Below are positions 15,893-23,873 of a DNA stretch of 64,000 nt, piece after piece. The stretch covers positions 124,001-188,000 of the forward strand of contig DASVQP010000001.1 in NCBI GenBank assembly GCA_036389135.1, in the 5' to 3' direction. The notes beneath the pieces were generated by a model. That model ran no database searches and was not told the origin of the DNA. It saw only the letters and a list, made by a program, of their open reading frames with translations. The translations under genes and the position numbers were made by a program. This DNA is from Longimicrobium sp. GTDB lineage: Bacteria > Gemmatimonadota > Gemmatimonadetes > Longimicrobiales > Longimicrobiaceae. Numbering within the stretch: position 1 is the stretch's first letter; each line of letters opens with the position of its first letter.

Positions 15893-17572
15893 ATGCGCAA
15901 CTCGATCCGTCTCGCCGCCGCGCTCGCCCTGCTCACCGCCTGCGCGAACCCGCCGCGCACAGGGCCCGCGCCGGATGCGCCGTACGACCTGCTGATCCGC
16001 GGGGGGCGCATCGTCGACGGCACCGGGAGCCCCTGGTACCGCGGCGACGTGGCGGTGCGCGGGGATCGGATCGTGGCCGTGGGGCTCCTGCCGGGAGCAC
16101 GCGCGCGCGACACCATCGACGCCACGGGGCTCGTCGTGGCGCCGGGGTTCATCGACATGCTGGGGCACTCGGAGTACCCCCTGCTGCGCGACCCGCGCGC
16201 CATCTCCAAGATCACGCAGGGCGTGACCACCGAGATCACCGGCGAAGTCACCAGCGTGGTGCCCGTCAACGAGAACACGCTGCGCGAACTGCCCTCCGAG
16301 ACCCGGCCCCGCGTCACCTGGACCGACCTCGACGGCTACTTCGCGGCGCTGGAGCGCGCCGGGCCCGCCATCAACCTGGGCACATTCGTCACCGTGGGCT
16401 CGGTGCGGCGCTACGTGATTGGCGACACGGACCGCCCCGCGACGCCCGCCGAGGTGGAGCAGATGAGGGGGCTCGTGGCCGGCGCGATGCAGCAGGGAGC
16501 GATGGGGCTCTCCAGCGGCCTCATCTACGCCCCGGCATCGTACGCCAGCACCGAGGAGGTGACCGAGCTGGCGCGGGTGGCGGCGCGCTACGGCGGCGGG
16601 TACGCGTCGCACATCCGCTCCGAGGGCGACCGGCTGGTGGACGCGATCAACGAGGCGATCGCCATCGGCGAAGGAGCGGGGACGTGGGTGCAGATCCACC
16701 ACCTCAAGGCGTCCGGCCGTGCCAACTGGGGGAAGATGCGCCCCGCCGTCGCCGCCATCGAAGCCGCCCGCTCCCGCGGCGTGGACGTGACGGCGGACCA
16801 GTACCCGTACATCGCTTCGGGGACCGGGCTGGACGCCACCATCCCCAACTGGGCGCACGCGGGCGGCACCGACTCGCTCCTCGCCCGCCTGCGCGACCCC
16901 GTCACCCGCGCCCGCCTGCGCACCGAGCTCACCAGCGGCGGCACGGACTGGCGGATCGGCACCTCGGCCGGCGGCCCCAGCGGCGTGATGATCGCCTCCG
17001 TGGGCGCGGACTCGCTGCGCCGCTACCAGGGGATGCGCCTCAACCAGGTGGCGGAGGCGCGCGGCCAGGAAGTGGTCGACGCCCTCTTCGACGTCCTGCT
17101 GGCGGACCGGGCCCGCACGGCCGCCATCTACTTCTCCATGTCCGAGGAGGACCTGGAGTGGGCGATGAAGCAGCCGTGGGTGAGCGTGGGGATGGACGCC
17201 GGCGCCCGCGCCGCGGATTCCACGGTGACCAGCCGCCCGCACCCGCGCGCGTACGGCACCTTTCCGCGCATCCTCTGCCGCTACGTGCGCGAACGCCAGG
17301 TGATCACGCTGGAAGACGCCGTGCGCAAGTTCACCGCGCTCCCCGCATCGCGCGTCGGGCTGGCGGACCGCGGCGTGGTGAAGGCCGGGATGTACGCCGA
17401 CCTCACCCTCTTCGACCCCGCCACCGTCTGCGACCGCGCCACATTCGAGAACCCCGTCCAGACCTCGATCGGCATCCGCCACGTCCTCGTCAACGGCACC
17501 CCCGTGGTGCGCAACGGCGCGGTGACCGGGGCGCGGTCCGGCCGCGGGCTTCGGCGCGGCGCGGGCAGGTGA
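15893..17572 (+). CDS. N-acyl-D-amino-acid deacylase-like amidohydrolase, lipoprotein
   Basis: The 559-residue product starts at ATG 15893 with a lipoprotein signal (AAALALLTACAN). It is an amidohydrolase-superfamily D-aminoacylase: LLIRGGRIVDGTG, VVAPGFIDML, SSGLIYAPASYAS, YASHIRSEGDRL, VQIHHLKASG and the closing GVVKAGMYADLTLFDP are all family phrases. The first metal motif, normally HxH or HxD, reads MLGHSEY, so the first His is replaced by Leu; His, Glu and Asp ligands further on are kept. Secreted relatives share this change. Likely role: hydrolysis of N-acyl-D-amino acids or D-peptides released from cell walls. The substrate is not certain. Confidence 0.9.
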   Translation: MRNSIRLAAALALLTACANPPRTGPAPDAPYDLLIRGGRIVDGTGSPWYRGDVAVRGDRIVAVGLLPGARARDTIDATGLVVAPGFIDMLGHSEYPLLRDPRAISKITQGVTTEITGEVTSVVPVNENTLRELPSETRPRVTWTDLDGYFAALERAGPAINLGTFVTVGSVRRYVIGDTDRPATPAEVEQMRGLVAGAMQQGAMGLSSGLIYAPASYASTEEVTELARVAARYGGGYASHIRSEGDRLVDAINEAIAIGEGAGTWVQIHHLKASGRANWGKMRPAVAAIEAARSRGVDVTADQYPYIASGTGLDATIPNWAHAGGTDSLLARLRDPVTRARLRTELTSGGTDWRIGTSAGGPSGVMIASVGADSLRRYQGMRLNQVAEARGQEVVDALFDVLLADRARTAAIYFSMSEEDLEWAMKQPWVSVGMDAGARAADSTVTSRPHPRAYGTFPRILCRYVRERQVITLEDAVRKFTALPASRVGLADRGVVKAGMYADLTLFDPATVCDRATFENPVQTSIGIRHVLVNGTPVVRNGAVTGARSGRGLRRGAGR

Positions 17573-17582
17573 CCGATCCCTC

Positions 17583-17690
17583 GTAGGGGCGCGATTCATC
17601 GCGCCCGCCCTTTCCATTCCTCGAAAGATGCCTTTCCCGCGGGTGCCGGCGTAGGGGCAGCCCCATGTGGCTGCCCGTGCTATCCCCTGC
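17583..17690. repeat. GC hairpin repeats after the D-aminoacylase gene
   Basis: These are gcgcgattcatcgcgc (17588-17603) and ggggcagccccatgtggctgcc (about 17654-17675), two modules of the composite cassettes seen elsewhere, here in opposite orientation. The gap 17573-17804 holds no gene that I can support. Confidence 0.8.
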
Positions 17691-17804
17691 GCCGCAGCCC
17701 GCCAACAGCGCCCAACCGACGGGTCGCTACGAGGGTGCGGGCTCTCACCCGCACCCCGCGCTCGCTGTCCCATTCGCTCCTGATCTACACCCGCCCACCC
17801 AATC

Positions 17805-18740
17805 ATGCGCCCCACCACGACGTGGCGGATCATTGCCCTGCCGCTCTCCCTTCTTGTTTTGTGCGCCCCAACTGCCGCAGCCCAGGTTCGGGGCTCCGTT
17901 GTCGACAGCCTGGGGAACGCCGTCCCCGCTGCCAGCGTGGAACTGTGGAGCGGCTTGCGGCGCGTTCGGGAGACGCGAACCGACGCGCAAGGTGCCTTTC
18001 AACTCGAGACCGACCGCGCCTCGCCTCCAACCGGGCTGTTCGTGCGGCGGATCGGGTTCGAGGACAGCTCGCTCGCGATTCGCAGCGATACGAGTGTCGT
18101 GATCGCGCTTCGCGCGACGGCCTTGCGACTGTCGGGGATCGTTGTGACGGCCGGGAAGCGCGTCTGTCCGAATCGCGAGGATCCAGCGGCGCGGGCTCTT
18201 TGGGAGTCGATGCGGGCGCGGTACTCGGCGCTCTCGGGAACAGGTTACTTTCACTCCCTCGGCACCCGAGTCCGCACGACTGTGCCGTTTGAACAGATCG
18301 AAGAGGTTGGGGAGGTGGAACCGCAAGAACGCACCTGGCAGTACTCAGGCACACCAACCTGGAGCGTGTGGCGAGACATCATCGGCCGGGACGGATATGC
18401 GATGCGGATCAACGGAGGAATGGGGGAGGCGTATGCTTTCTGGTTCTATGCACCCCTCCAGCTGGCGACCGCACAGCACTTTGTGGAGTCGCAGTTCGCT
18501 GAGCTGCATACGATCAGCATCGTGAGTACCGGCCGCGGCGAGACGGTTCTCGGCTTCTGCTCGCACCCGGGCAACGGGCGCACTCGAACGCGGCTCGAAG
18601 GGATTCTGACGCTGTCCGCCGCGCGTGAGCTGATTCGTGCCAGGTGGCGGTATCTCACACCGACCTTGAACGAGGACGCGGGTTCGGAAGTAGAGTTCCT
18701 GCCCCCTGGTACCGTCTCTGGCGCGCTGCTCCTTCCGTGA
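17805..18740 (+). CDS. Secreted protein with an N-terminal CarboxypepD_reg-like domain
   Basis: The 311-residue protein has a signal peptide ending PTAAAQ. Residues 28-110 form a carboxypeptidase regulatory-like (transthyretin-type) domain: VRGSVVDSLGNAVPAASVEL, then GAFQLET and VRRIGFEDSSLAI. The rest (110-311) is an unrecognised domain with a CPNRED segment and a single later Cys. Proteins of this build are abundant in Gemmatimonadota and are probably periplasmic. The frame ends rather abruptly (SGALLLP) and the local base composition is lower in GC than its neighbours, so 3' truncation or recent transfer is possible. Confidence 0.8.
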   Translation: MRPTTTWRIIALPLSLLVLCAPTAAAQVRGSVVDSLGNAVPAASVELWSGLRRVRETRTDAQGAFQLETDRASPPTGLFVRRIGFEDSSLAIRSDTSVVIALRATALRLSGIVVTAGKRVCPNREDPAARALWESMRARYSALSGTGYFHSLGTRVRTTVPFEQIEEVGEVEPQERTWQYSGTPTWSVWRDIIGRDGYAMRINGGMGEAYAFWFYAPLQLATAQHFVESQFAELHTISIVSTGRGETVLGFCSHPGNGRTRTRLEGILTLSAARELIRARWRYLTPTLNEDAGSEVEFLPPGTVSGALLLP

Positions 18741-18917
18741 TCGTACCGCTACTGGCGGCGAACGAACCGGGGGCGCTTCTTCGTGCAGCAGCAGACTTTT
18801 TCCGAGTGGCGCATTTTACCGGATCGAACGCCTCCCGTGATGCCTGCGCGACGCGATGACTGACGACACGGCCGGGTGGTTGCATAGGCGCGGGCCCACC
18901 CCCGCACCCGTGCACCG

Positions 18918-19820
18918 ATGCCGCGCTCGCTCCTGATCTACAATCCCGCCGCCGGCCAGCGCTGGCGGCACCCCTCGCCCGCCTCCGTGCTCCGCGAGCT
19001 GGAGCGCCGCGGCTGGACGGCGGAGCTCCTCGTCACCGAGGGACAGGACCACGCCACGCACCTCGTGCGCGAGCATCTGTCGCCGGAAGTGGAGGCGGTG
19101 TGGGTCTGCGGCGGCGACGGGACGCTGGGGCAGGCCGCCACGGCGCTGGTGGGGAGCGGGGTCCCGCTCGGCATCCTCCCCACCGGCACGGTGAACGTCA
19201 TCGCGGCGGATTGCGGCATCCCGAACGGCCCTGGCCCGGCCCTGGACGCGCTCACCCGCCGTCCGGGGCGGCGCGCGTTTCGGACGTGGCGGGTGGGCGA
19301 GCGGGCGGCGCTGCTCGGGCTGGGAGTGGGCTTCGAGGCGCGGGTGATGGAGCGCGTGTCGCTGGGGATGAAGCGGACGCTCGGCTTCCCCGCCATCGGC
19401 GCGCGGGGGGTGCTGGAGTGGGCGCGCTACGAATTCCCCGCGTTGCGCGTGTCCGGCGAAGACGGCGACGGGCACCCGTTCGATCTCCCCGCAACGCAGG
19501 CGCTCGCCACGATCACGCGCCGCTTTGGCGGCACCCACACCGTCGCCCCCGCCGCGGATCCCGAGGACGGGTGCATCGATCTCGTCCTCTTCAGCGGCCG
19601 CTCGCGGGCGAGGATGGCGGGTTTCTGGCTCGGCGTCCAGCTTCCCGGCACCGCCCACCTGCGCATCCCCGGCGTCCGCACCCTGCGCGCCCGCCGCCTC
19701 CGCGTCACCGCCGCCGACGGCTCCGCCGTCATCGCGCACCTCAACGGCGACCCCGTCGAGCACACCCCCTTCGCCGCCGACCCGTGGGGCCCCGTCCAGA
19801 TCCTGGTCCCGCCTCGATAA
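18918..19820 (+). CDS. Diacylglycerol-kinase-family lipid kinase
   Basis: This 300-residue member of the YegS/DgkB family phosphorylates lipid hydroxyls such as diacylglycerol or sphingoid bases using ATP. It starts with MPRSLLIYNPAAGQ, has the catalytic nucleotide-binding motif WVCGGDGTLGQAA (about 67-79), GILPTGTVNVIA and a C-terminal beta-sandwich with EDGCIDLVLF. GTVNVIA replaces the usual GTxNDFA but keeps the essential pattern. It is a single gene; no operon partner lies within 90 bp on either side. Confidence 0.92.
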   Translation: MPRSLLIYNPAAGQRWRHPSPASVLRELERRGWTAELLVTEGQDHATHLVREHLSPEVEAVWVCGGDGTLGQAATALVGSGVPLGILPTGTVNVIAADCGIPNGPGPALDALTRRPGRRAFRTWRVGERAALLGLGVGFEARVMERVSLGMKRTLGFPAIGARGVLEWARYEFPALRVSGEDGDGHPFDLPATQALATITRRFGGTHTVAPAADPEDGCIDLVLFSGRSRARMAGFWLGVQLPGTAHLRIPGVRTLRARRLRVTAADGSAVIAHLNGDPVEHTPFAADPWGPVQILVPPR

Positions 19821-19899
19821 ACCGCCCCCGCTGTCGATAAGAGGTTGGTGCGGAAGGCAGGGGTTGCGATGGGGCAGGCGGTGGGCGGCGGTCGCGGTG

Positions 19900-20047
19900 G
19901 GGGCGAGGGCGGGCGCGATGGATCGCGCCCATACGATGGCATCCGCGTAGTGCCCGCCCCCTCTCCAGATAACAGCGAGGGCGCAGCCCTCTCCCGTTAT
20001 CGGGAGAGGGGGCAGCGAGGAACGAGCGGGGGTGAGGGCCCCCCCGA
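19900..20047. repeat. GC hairpin repeats before the Ada-AlkA gene
   Basis: These comprise gggcgcgatggatcgcgccc (19911-19930), a long hairpin with ccctctcc and gataacagcg on one side and cgttatcgggagaggg on the other (about 19970-20012), and cagcgaggaacgagcggggg with gggcccccc (about 20013-20046). Confidence 0.8.
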
Positions 20048-20101
20048 TTCCAGCGGCCGAATCAGGACGACAGCGCCGCCCCGGCATGTTAGACTGTCCG
20101 C

Positions 20102-21541
20102 ATGACGCTGACCCACGACGAGATGATGGCGCGCTTCTACGGGCGCGACCGCACGGCCAACGGGCGCTTCCTCACCGGCGTGCTGACGACGGGGATCTAC
20201 TGCCTACCCTCGTGCACGGCGCGCAAGCCGCGGCCGGAGAACGTCCGCTTCTTCGGCAGCGAGGACGAGGCGCGCACCGCCGGCCTGCGCCCCTGCCGCC
20301 GCTGCCGCCCGGACCACTTCTACCAGGAATACGATCCGGACCTCCACCTCCTCGCCACGCTGGTATCCGAGGTCCGGCGCGGACCCGCCGCATTCGGCGA
20401 TGCCGCCGCGCTCGTCTCCGCCTCCGGGATCGGCGCGACGAAGCTGAATGCGCTCTTCCGCCGCCATCATCACACCACGCCCGCCGCCTTCCTGGCCCGC
20501 GAGCGCGTCCGCGCCGCCTGCCGCGTGCTCTCCGAGGGCGAAGGAACGACGGGGGCGGCGTACGCGGCGGGGTTCGAGAGCCTCTCCGCCTTCCACGAGA
20601 ACTTCCGCCGCCACACCGCCCTCACCCCCGGCGAGTACCGCCGCCTGGGAAGCTCGGACGGGTTCACGCTCACCCTCCCCGACGACTTCCAGGGTGGCTA
20701 CGCGCTGCGCGTGATCGGGCGCGACGCGGAAAGCGCGGTGGAGCGGGTGGAGGGCGGCACCGCGTACAAGGCCGTGCGCCTCGCCGGCCGCCCCGCGGTG
20801 CTGGTGATGGAGGTCGCGGACGGCCGCGTCCGCTGCCGCGTGGAAGCCGCGCACGAGCCCGATTCCGAGACGATGCGCCAGGCCCACGCCATCTCGCTGC
20901 GGCTCCTGGGTCTCACGATGGACCCCGCGCCATTCGAGCGCCGGCTGACGGAGAACCCGGCGCTCCTTCCGCTGATCGAGGGGCGCCGCGGCCTGCGCAT
21001 TCCGCAGACGGCCGATGCGTTCGAGGGAATCGTGTGGGCGATTGCCGGGCAGCAGGTCAACCTCCCCTTCGCCTACGCGCTGCGCCGCGACCTGGCGCGG
21101 CTGTGTGGCGAGCCGGCCGGCCGCGGGCTCCGCGCGCACCCCACGGCCGAGGCGGTGGCGGCGCTCGGCTACGACGACCTCACCGCGCTCCGCTTTTCGC
21201 GCCGCAAGGCCGAGTACCTGGTGGACACCGCGCGCCTGGTCGTAACCGGAGAGCTGCCGCTGGACAGCTTCGCGGACGTCCCCGCCACGGAGGTGGAGCG
21301 TCGGCTGGGGGCGGTGCGCGGCTTCGGGCCGTGGAGCGTGCACTACTTCATGATGCGCGCGTGCGGCTTCGCGGACTGCGTCCCGGTGGGCGACACGGGG
21401 CTCTCCACCGGCCTGATGAACTTCTTCGGGATGGACCATCGGCCGGGCGCGGACGAGGTGCGGTCGCTGATGGAGCCCTTTGCCCCCTTTCGCAGCCTGG
21501 CGACCTTTCACCTCTGGATGAGCCTGGGAGACCCCGCATGA
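20102..21541 (+). CDS. Ada-type zinc/AraC regulator fused to AlkA DNA glycosylase
   Basis: The 479-residue fusion has three parts. Residues 1-75 are the Ada N-terminal zinc domain with Cys34, Cys38, Cys65 and Cys68 (YCLPSC and PCRRC), whose first Cys accepts a methyl group from DNA phosphotriesters. Residues 80-185 are the AraC-type double HTH (ALTPGEYR at its end). Residues 190-470 form an AlkA N-domain and HhH-GPD glycosylase (GIVWAIAGQQVNL, RGFGPWSVHYFMMR, and catalytic Asp about 431 in PVGDTGL). It should sense methylation, activate genes, and excise 3-methyladenine. The stop overlaps the start of the ogt gene (ATGA), so the operon provides both base excision and direct reversal. Confidence 0.95.
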   Translation: MTLTHDEMMARFYGRDRTANGRFLTGVLTTGIYCLPSCTARKPRPENVRFFGSEDEARTAGLRPCRRCRPDHFYQEYDPDLHLLATLVSEVRRGPAAFGDAAALVSASGIGATKLNALFRRHHHTTPAAFLARERVRAACRVLSEGEGTTGAAYAAGFESLSAFHENFRRHTALTPGEYRRLGSSDGFTLTLPDDFQGGYALRVIGRDAESAVERVEGGTAYKAVRLAGRPAVLVMEVADGRVRCRVEAAHEPDSETMRQAHAISLRLLGLTMDPAPFERRLTENPALLPLIEGRRGLRIPQTADAFEGIVWAIAGQQVNLPFAYALRRDLARLCGEPAGRGLRAHPTAEAVAALGYDDLTALRFSRRKAEYLVDTARLVVTGELPLDSFADVPATEVERRLGAVRGFGPWSVHYFMMRACGFADCVPVGDTGLSTGLMNFFGMDHRPGADEVRSLMEPFAPFRSLATFHLWMSLGDPA

Positions 21542-22002
21542 GCCTCTTCGCGACGTGCATCGACACCCCCATCGGCGCCCTGGTCGCGCTGGTGGACGAA
21601 GACGGCGCCCTCGCGCGCCTCCTCTTCCCCCACCAGCCCGTGCCCGACGGCGTGGCGCGGGACGACGCCCGCTGCGCCCCCACGGCCGCGCAGCTCGCCG
21701 AGTACTTCCGGGGGGAGCGCCGCAGCTTCGACCTGGCGCTCGCCCCGCGCGGCACCGACTTCCAGCGCGCCGTGTGGGACGAGCTGCGGCGCATCCCGTA
21801 CGGCGCCACCGTCAGCTACCGCGCGCTGGCCGAGCGCATCGGCCGGCCGAAGGCATCGCGCGCCGTGGGCCGGGCCAACGCCACCAACCCGCTCCCCATC
21901 GTCGTCCCCTGCCACCGTGTCATCGGGGCGGACGGCACGCCCACCGGGTACGCGGGCGGGATTGATGCCAAGATGCAGCTGTTAGCGCTGGAGACGCGCT
22001 AA
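21538..22002 (+). CDS. ogt: Methylated-DNA--protein-cysteine methyltransferase
   Basis: The 154-residue protein takes O6-methyl groups off guanine onto its own Cys125 (in IVVPCHRVIG, with the upstream RAVGRANATNPLP helix of the DNA-binding motif). The N-terminal ribonuclease-H-like domain is short but present. Its ATG overlaps the TGA of the Ada-AlkA fusion, ensuring co-translation. The product lacks the Ada domain, which is supplied by the upstream gene. Confidence 0.96.
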   Translation: MSLFATCIDTPIGALVALVDEDGALARLLFPHQPVPDGVARDDARCAPTAAQLAEYFRGERRSFDLALAPRGTDFQRAVWDELRRIPYGATVSYRALAERIGRPKASRAVGRANATNPLPIVVPCHRVIGADGTPTGYAGGIDAKMQLLALETR

Positions 22003-22277
22003 CAATCGCTCTCCGCGGAACATGGCAACCCTCTGTCTTTCTACAGCACAGGGTTCGGGAATATGGTTTGTTTCACACCAGAGCGACGGAGATGCCCTGT
22101 TTCCATGCCTTTGTCTCGTTTGGATACGCGAAACACACCAGAGGCTCCCCATGAGCCAATCTTGTGTGAAGCTCAGTAGAGTCCAGGGCTGGACTGGAAC
22201 TTGTCATCAGAGCGCCCAAGCCCGTACGTCATTGGATTTAGCGGCCGACATGCTCGACGCAGCACCTTTCCAGACAA
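22003..22277. other. Lower-GC spacer without a recognisable gene
   Basis: About 275 bp after ogt are clearly less GC-rich than their surroundings. An open frame of 99 codons (22022-22321, +) crosses it, but it has no ribosome site, no family features and atypical codon use. This could be decayed foreign DNA. Confidence 0.4.
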
Positions 22278-22306
22278 TTGACTTGGCCGAGACTGTCGGC
22301 TACTGT
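22278..22306 (+). promoter_or_regulatory. Candidate sigma-70-type promoter for the peptide operon
   Basis: TTGACT (22278-22283) and TACTGT (22301-22306) are 17 bp apart in AT-richer DNA. Transcription would begin near 22313, leaving a leader of about 107 nt before ATG 22420. Not tested; box similarity only. Confidence 0.35.
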
Positions 22307-22419
22307 CCAATCGCAGTCTAGCAGGGACCCCTGGTGAAGCTCGCCACGAGCCCACGATGGCAAAATACGAGTACTCACTCTGGCGGTACCCAACCACGCA
22401 CCCCACCCCGGAGGACATC

Positions 22420-22668
22420 ATGAGGAACGCAAAGCTCGGGACCTGCCTCGCCGCCGCCGCGATCACCCTCGCTGGCTCCACCTACCTCGCCAAGCCGGTG
22501 GCCGCCACGGAGCTGGCGCGCCCGTGCAACGCGGAGGAGCTCGCCTACGCGAACGGCTACGTGGACGGTTATTGCGCCGCGAGCGGCATGGGTGACGGCA
22601 CCGTCACCTCCTGCGAGTCGGACGGGAACGGAAATCTGAGCGGCACCGCTACCTGCTCTGCCGCCTAA
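22420..22668 (+). CDS. Small secreted peptide with four cysteines
   Basis: ATG 22420 follows a good ribosome site (ggagg 22410-22414). The 82-residue product has a signal peptide (MRNAKLGTCLAAAAITLAG, cleavage probably after PVAA) and a mature part of about 50 residues with four cysteines (RPCNAEE, YCAASG, SCESDG, ATCSAA), enough for two disulphides, plus Gly/Asn/Asp-rich turns. I do not recognise the family. It is followed by a strong hairpin and then by a PDZ lipoprotein and a DsbA-like oxidoreductase, which suggests a secreted, oxidatively folded product. Bacteriocin, signal peptide and structural protein are all possible. Confidence 0.75.
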   Translation: MRNAKLGTCLAAAAITLAGSTYLAKPVAATELARPCNAEELAYANGYVDGYCAASGMGDGTVTSCESDGNGNLSGTATCSAA

Positions 22669-22708
22669 CGGCAGGTATTCGCCGTCCAGTGGTTTCCGGG
22701 TTTCCACA

Positions 22709-22740
22709 GGTGTGGCCGCGGGTTTCTCCGCGGCCACACC
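22709..22740 (+). terminator. Hairpin between the peptide gene and the PDZ gene
   Basis: A 13-bp perfect stem (ggtgtggccgcgg 22709-22721, ccgcggccacacc 22728-22740) has a 6-nt loop gtttct and is followed by a pyrimidine-rich stretch rather than pure T. It probably attenuates transcription, so that the peptide mRNA exceeds that of the downstream genes, or stabilises the peptide mRNA 3' end. Confidence 0.65.
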
Positions 22741-22769
22741 GCCGCTTCTCTACTTCTCAGAGGAATTAC

Positions 22770-23192
22770 ATGCGCAGATCCGCATTTGCTCCCGCCCTTG
22801 GCCTTGCGGCGCTGCTCCTGTGCAGCGGGTGTGCAGCCGCGCAGAACCCGGCTGGAGCCGCGCCCGCGCCTACCGGCCTCGGGGGACCTGCCGTGGCCGA
22901 GCGTGGCTACACCGGCTTCTCGATCCGCTTCGCGATGACGATGACTCCGGGCCGGGCGACCTCGGATTACCCGGTGATCGACGCGGTCCATCCCGGCTCG
23001 CCGGCGCAGAAGGTCGGACTTGCATCAGGCGACGTGATCCTCGAGGTAGACGGGCGTGATGCTCGGGAAGAAGGCGCGCTCCGCATGCGTCCGGGGGGGC
23101 GGTACTCACTGCGCATCCGCCGCGGCGACGCGGAGCGGGAAGTGGCGCTAGTGGCGGTTACCCGTCCCGCCACAAACGGCGCACGTCCGTGA
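22770..23192 (+). CDS. PDZ domain lipoprotein
   Basis: The 140-residue protein starts at ATG 22770 after gagga. Its lipoprotein signal ends LLLCSGC. The mature region is essentially one PDZ domain (about 50-130): YTGFSIRFAM, VHPGSPAQKVGLASGDVIL and EVDGRDA are the carboxylate-binding loop and following strands. PDZ domains bind C-terminal peptides; a free-standing one on a lipid anchor probably acts as an adaptor or peptide capturer at the membrane. Its stop overlaps the next start by GTGA. Confidence 0.88.
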   Translation: MRRSAFAPALGLAALLLCSGCAAAQNPAGAAPAPTGLGGPAVAERGYTGFSIRFAMTMTPGRATSDYPVIDAVHPGSPAQKVGLASGDVILEVDGRDAREEGALRMRPGGRYSLRIRRGDAEREVALVAVTRPATNGARP

Positions 23193-23860
23193 AAACGGAA
23201 CGCCTCCTGAATGTGGCGGTCGCCATCCTCACGGGGTGCGCGCTCGTTGTGACGGCGCTCGTGGTGCGCCGGGAGCTTTCGGCCCCGCGCGCGGCGTCTT
23301 CCGCACCCATGCAGATCCCATCGTGGCGCAGCTTCGCACAGAGCGGACACCGGATGGGACCCGCAAAGGCCCCGGTGATGATCGTCGTCTTTTCCGACTT
23401 CCAGTGTCCGTACTGCGCGGTGCTTATGGAGCGGCTCCAGAAGCTGAGGAGCGCGCGACCCGCCGAGGTGGCGGTGGTCTACCGGCACTTTCCGGTCGCG
23501 GGCCACCCGCACGCGGTCGCGGCCGCGCGGGCGAGCGAATGCGCGGGCGAGCAGGGACGATTTGAGCCGTTCCACGACGCGCTGTTCGCGGCCCCGCCCG
23601 ATTCTATCGGCATCGTTCCCTGGGAACGCTACGCGGAGGCCGCGGGAGTAGGCAGCCTGCCGAAGTTCAGGGAATGCGCCGGCGCGACCGGCCCAGTGGC
23701 CGCGCTGGCGCGCGACACCCTGGCAGCCCGTAAGCTCTACGTCAACGCCACTCCCACGATGCTCATCAACGGACTGCGCGTGGTGGGCGCCCCCTCCATG
23801 GACTCGCTGGAGGCGTATGTCGGACGCGCGATGCGGTCGAGCGCGGTAGCCGGGTCATGA
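23189..23860 (+). CDS. DsbA-like thiol oxidoreductase with membrane anchor
   Basis: The 223-residue product begins at GTG 23189, overlapping the PDZ gene. A single N-terminal helix (about 8-28, VAVAILTGCALVVTALVV) anchors a thioredoxin-fold domain (about 55-215) with the active site DFQCPYCAVL and the cis-Pro loop NATPTMLING. The closing pattern (VGAPSMDSLEAYV) is typical of DsbA/DsbG and thioredoxin_4 proteins. CPYC is an oxidising-type active site. It would introduce or isomerise disulphides outside the cytoplasm; the four-cysteine peptide encoded upstream is an obvious candidate substrate, by inference only. Confidence 0.93.
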   Translation: MKTERLLNVAVAILTGCALVVTALVVRRELSAPRAASSAPMQIPSWRSFAQSGHRMGPAKAPVMIVVFSDFQCPYCAVLMERLQKLRSARPAEVAVVYRHFPVAGHPHAVAAARASECAGEQGRFEPFHDALFAAPPDSIGIVPWERYAEAAGVGSLPKFRECAGATGPVAALARDTLAARKLYVNATPTMLINGLRVVGAPSMDSLEAYVGRAMRSSAVAGS

Positions 23861-23873
23861 ACCGCCCGATGCT

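Noticed and set aside
13147-17586. Open frame of 1479 codons on the plus strand
   Set aside because: Out of frame with three well-identified genes and composed of Arg/Gly/Ala low complexity.
12707-17833. Open frame of 1708 codons on the minus strand
   Set aside because: It runs antisense through the NagB-PIG-L, kinase and D-aminoacylase genes, is rich in His, Arg and Pro, and has no domain; it is a product of high GC content.
22022-22321. 99-codon open frame in the lower-GC spacer
   Set aside because: No ribosome site, no signal or family features, and composition unlike the neighbours; kept only as a spacer note.
22420-22668. Lasso peptide or lanthipeptide precursor
   Set aside because: A Sec-type signal peptide and four Cys are seen, but no modification enzyme, leader motif or cyclase is nearby.
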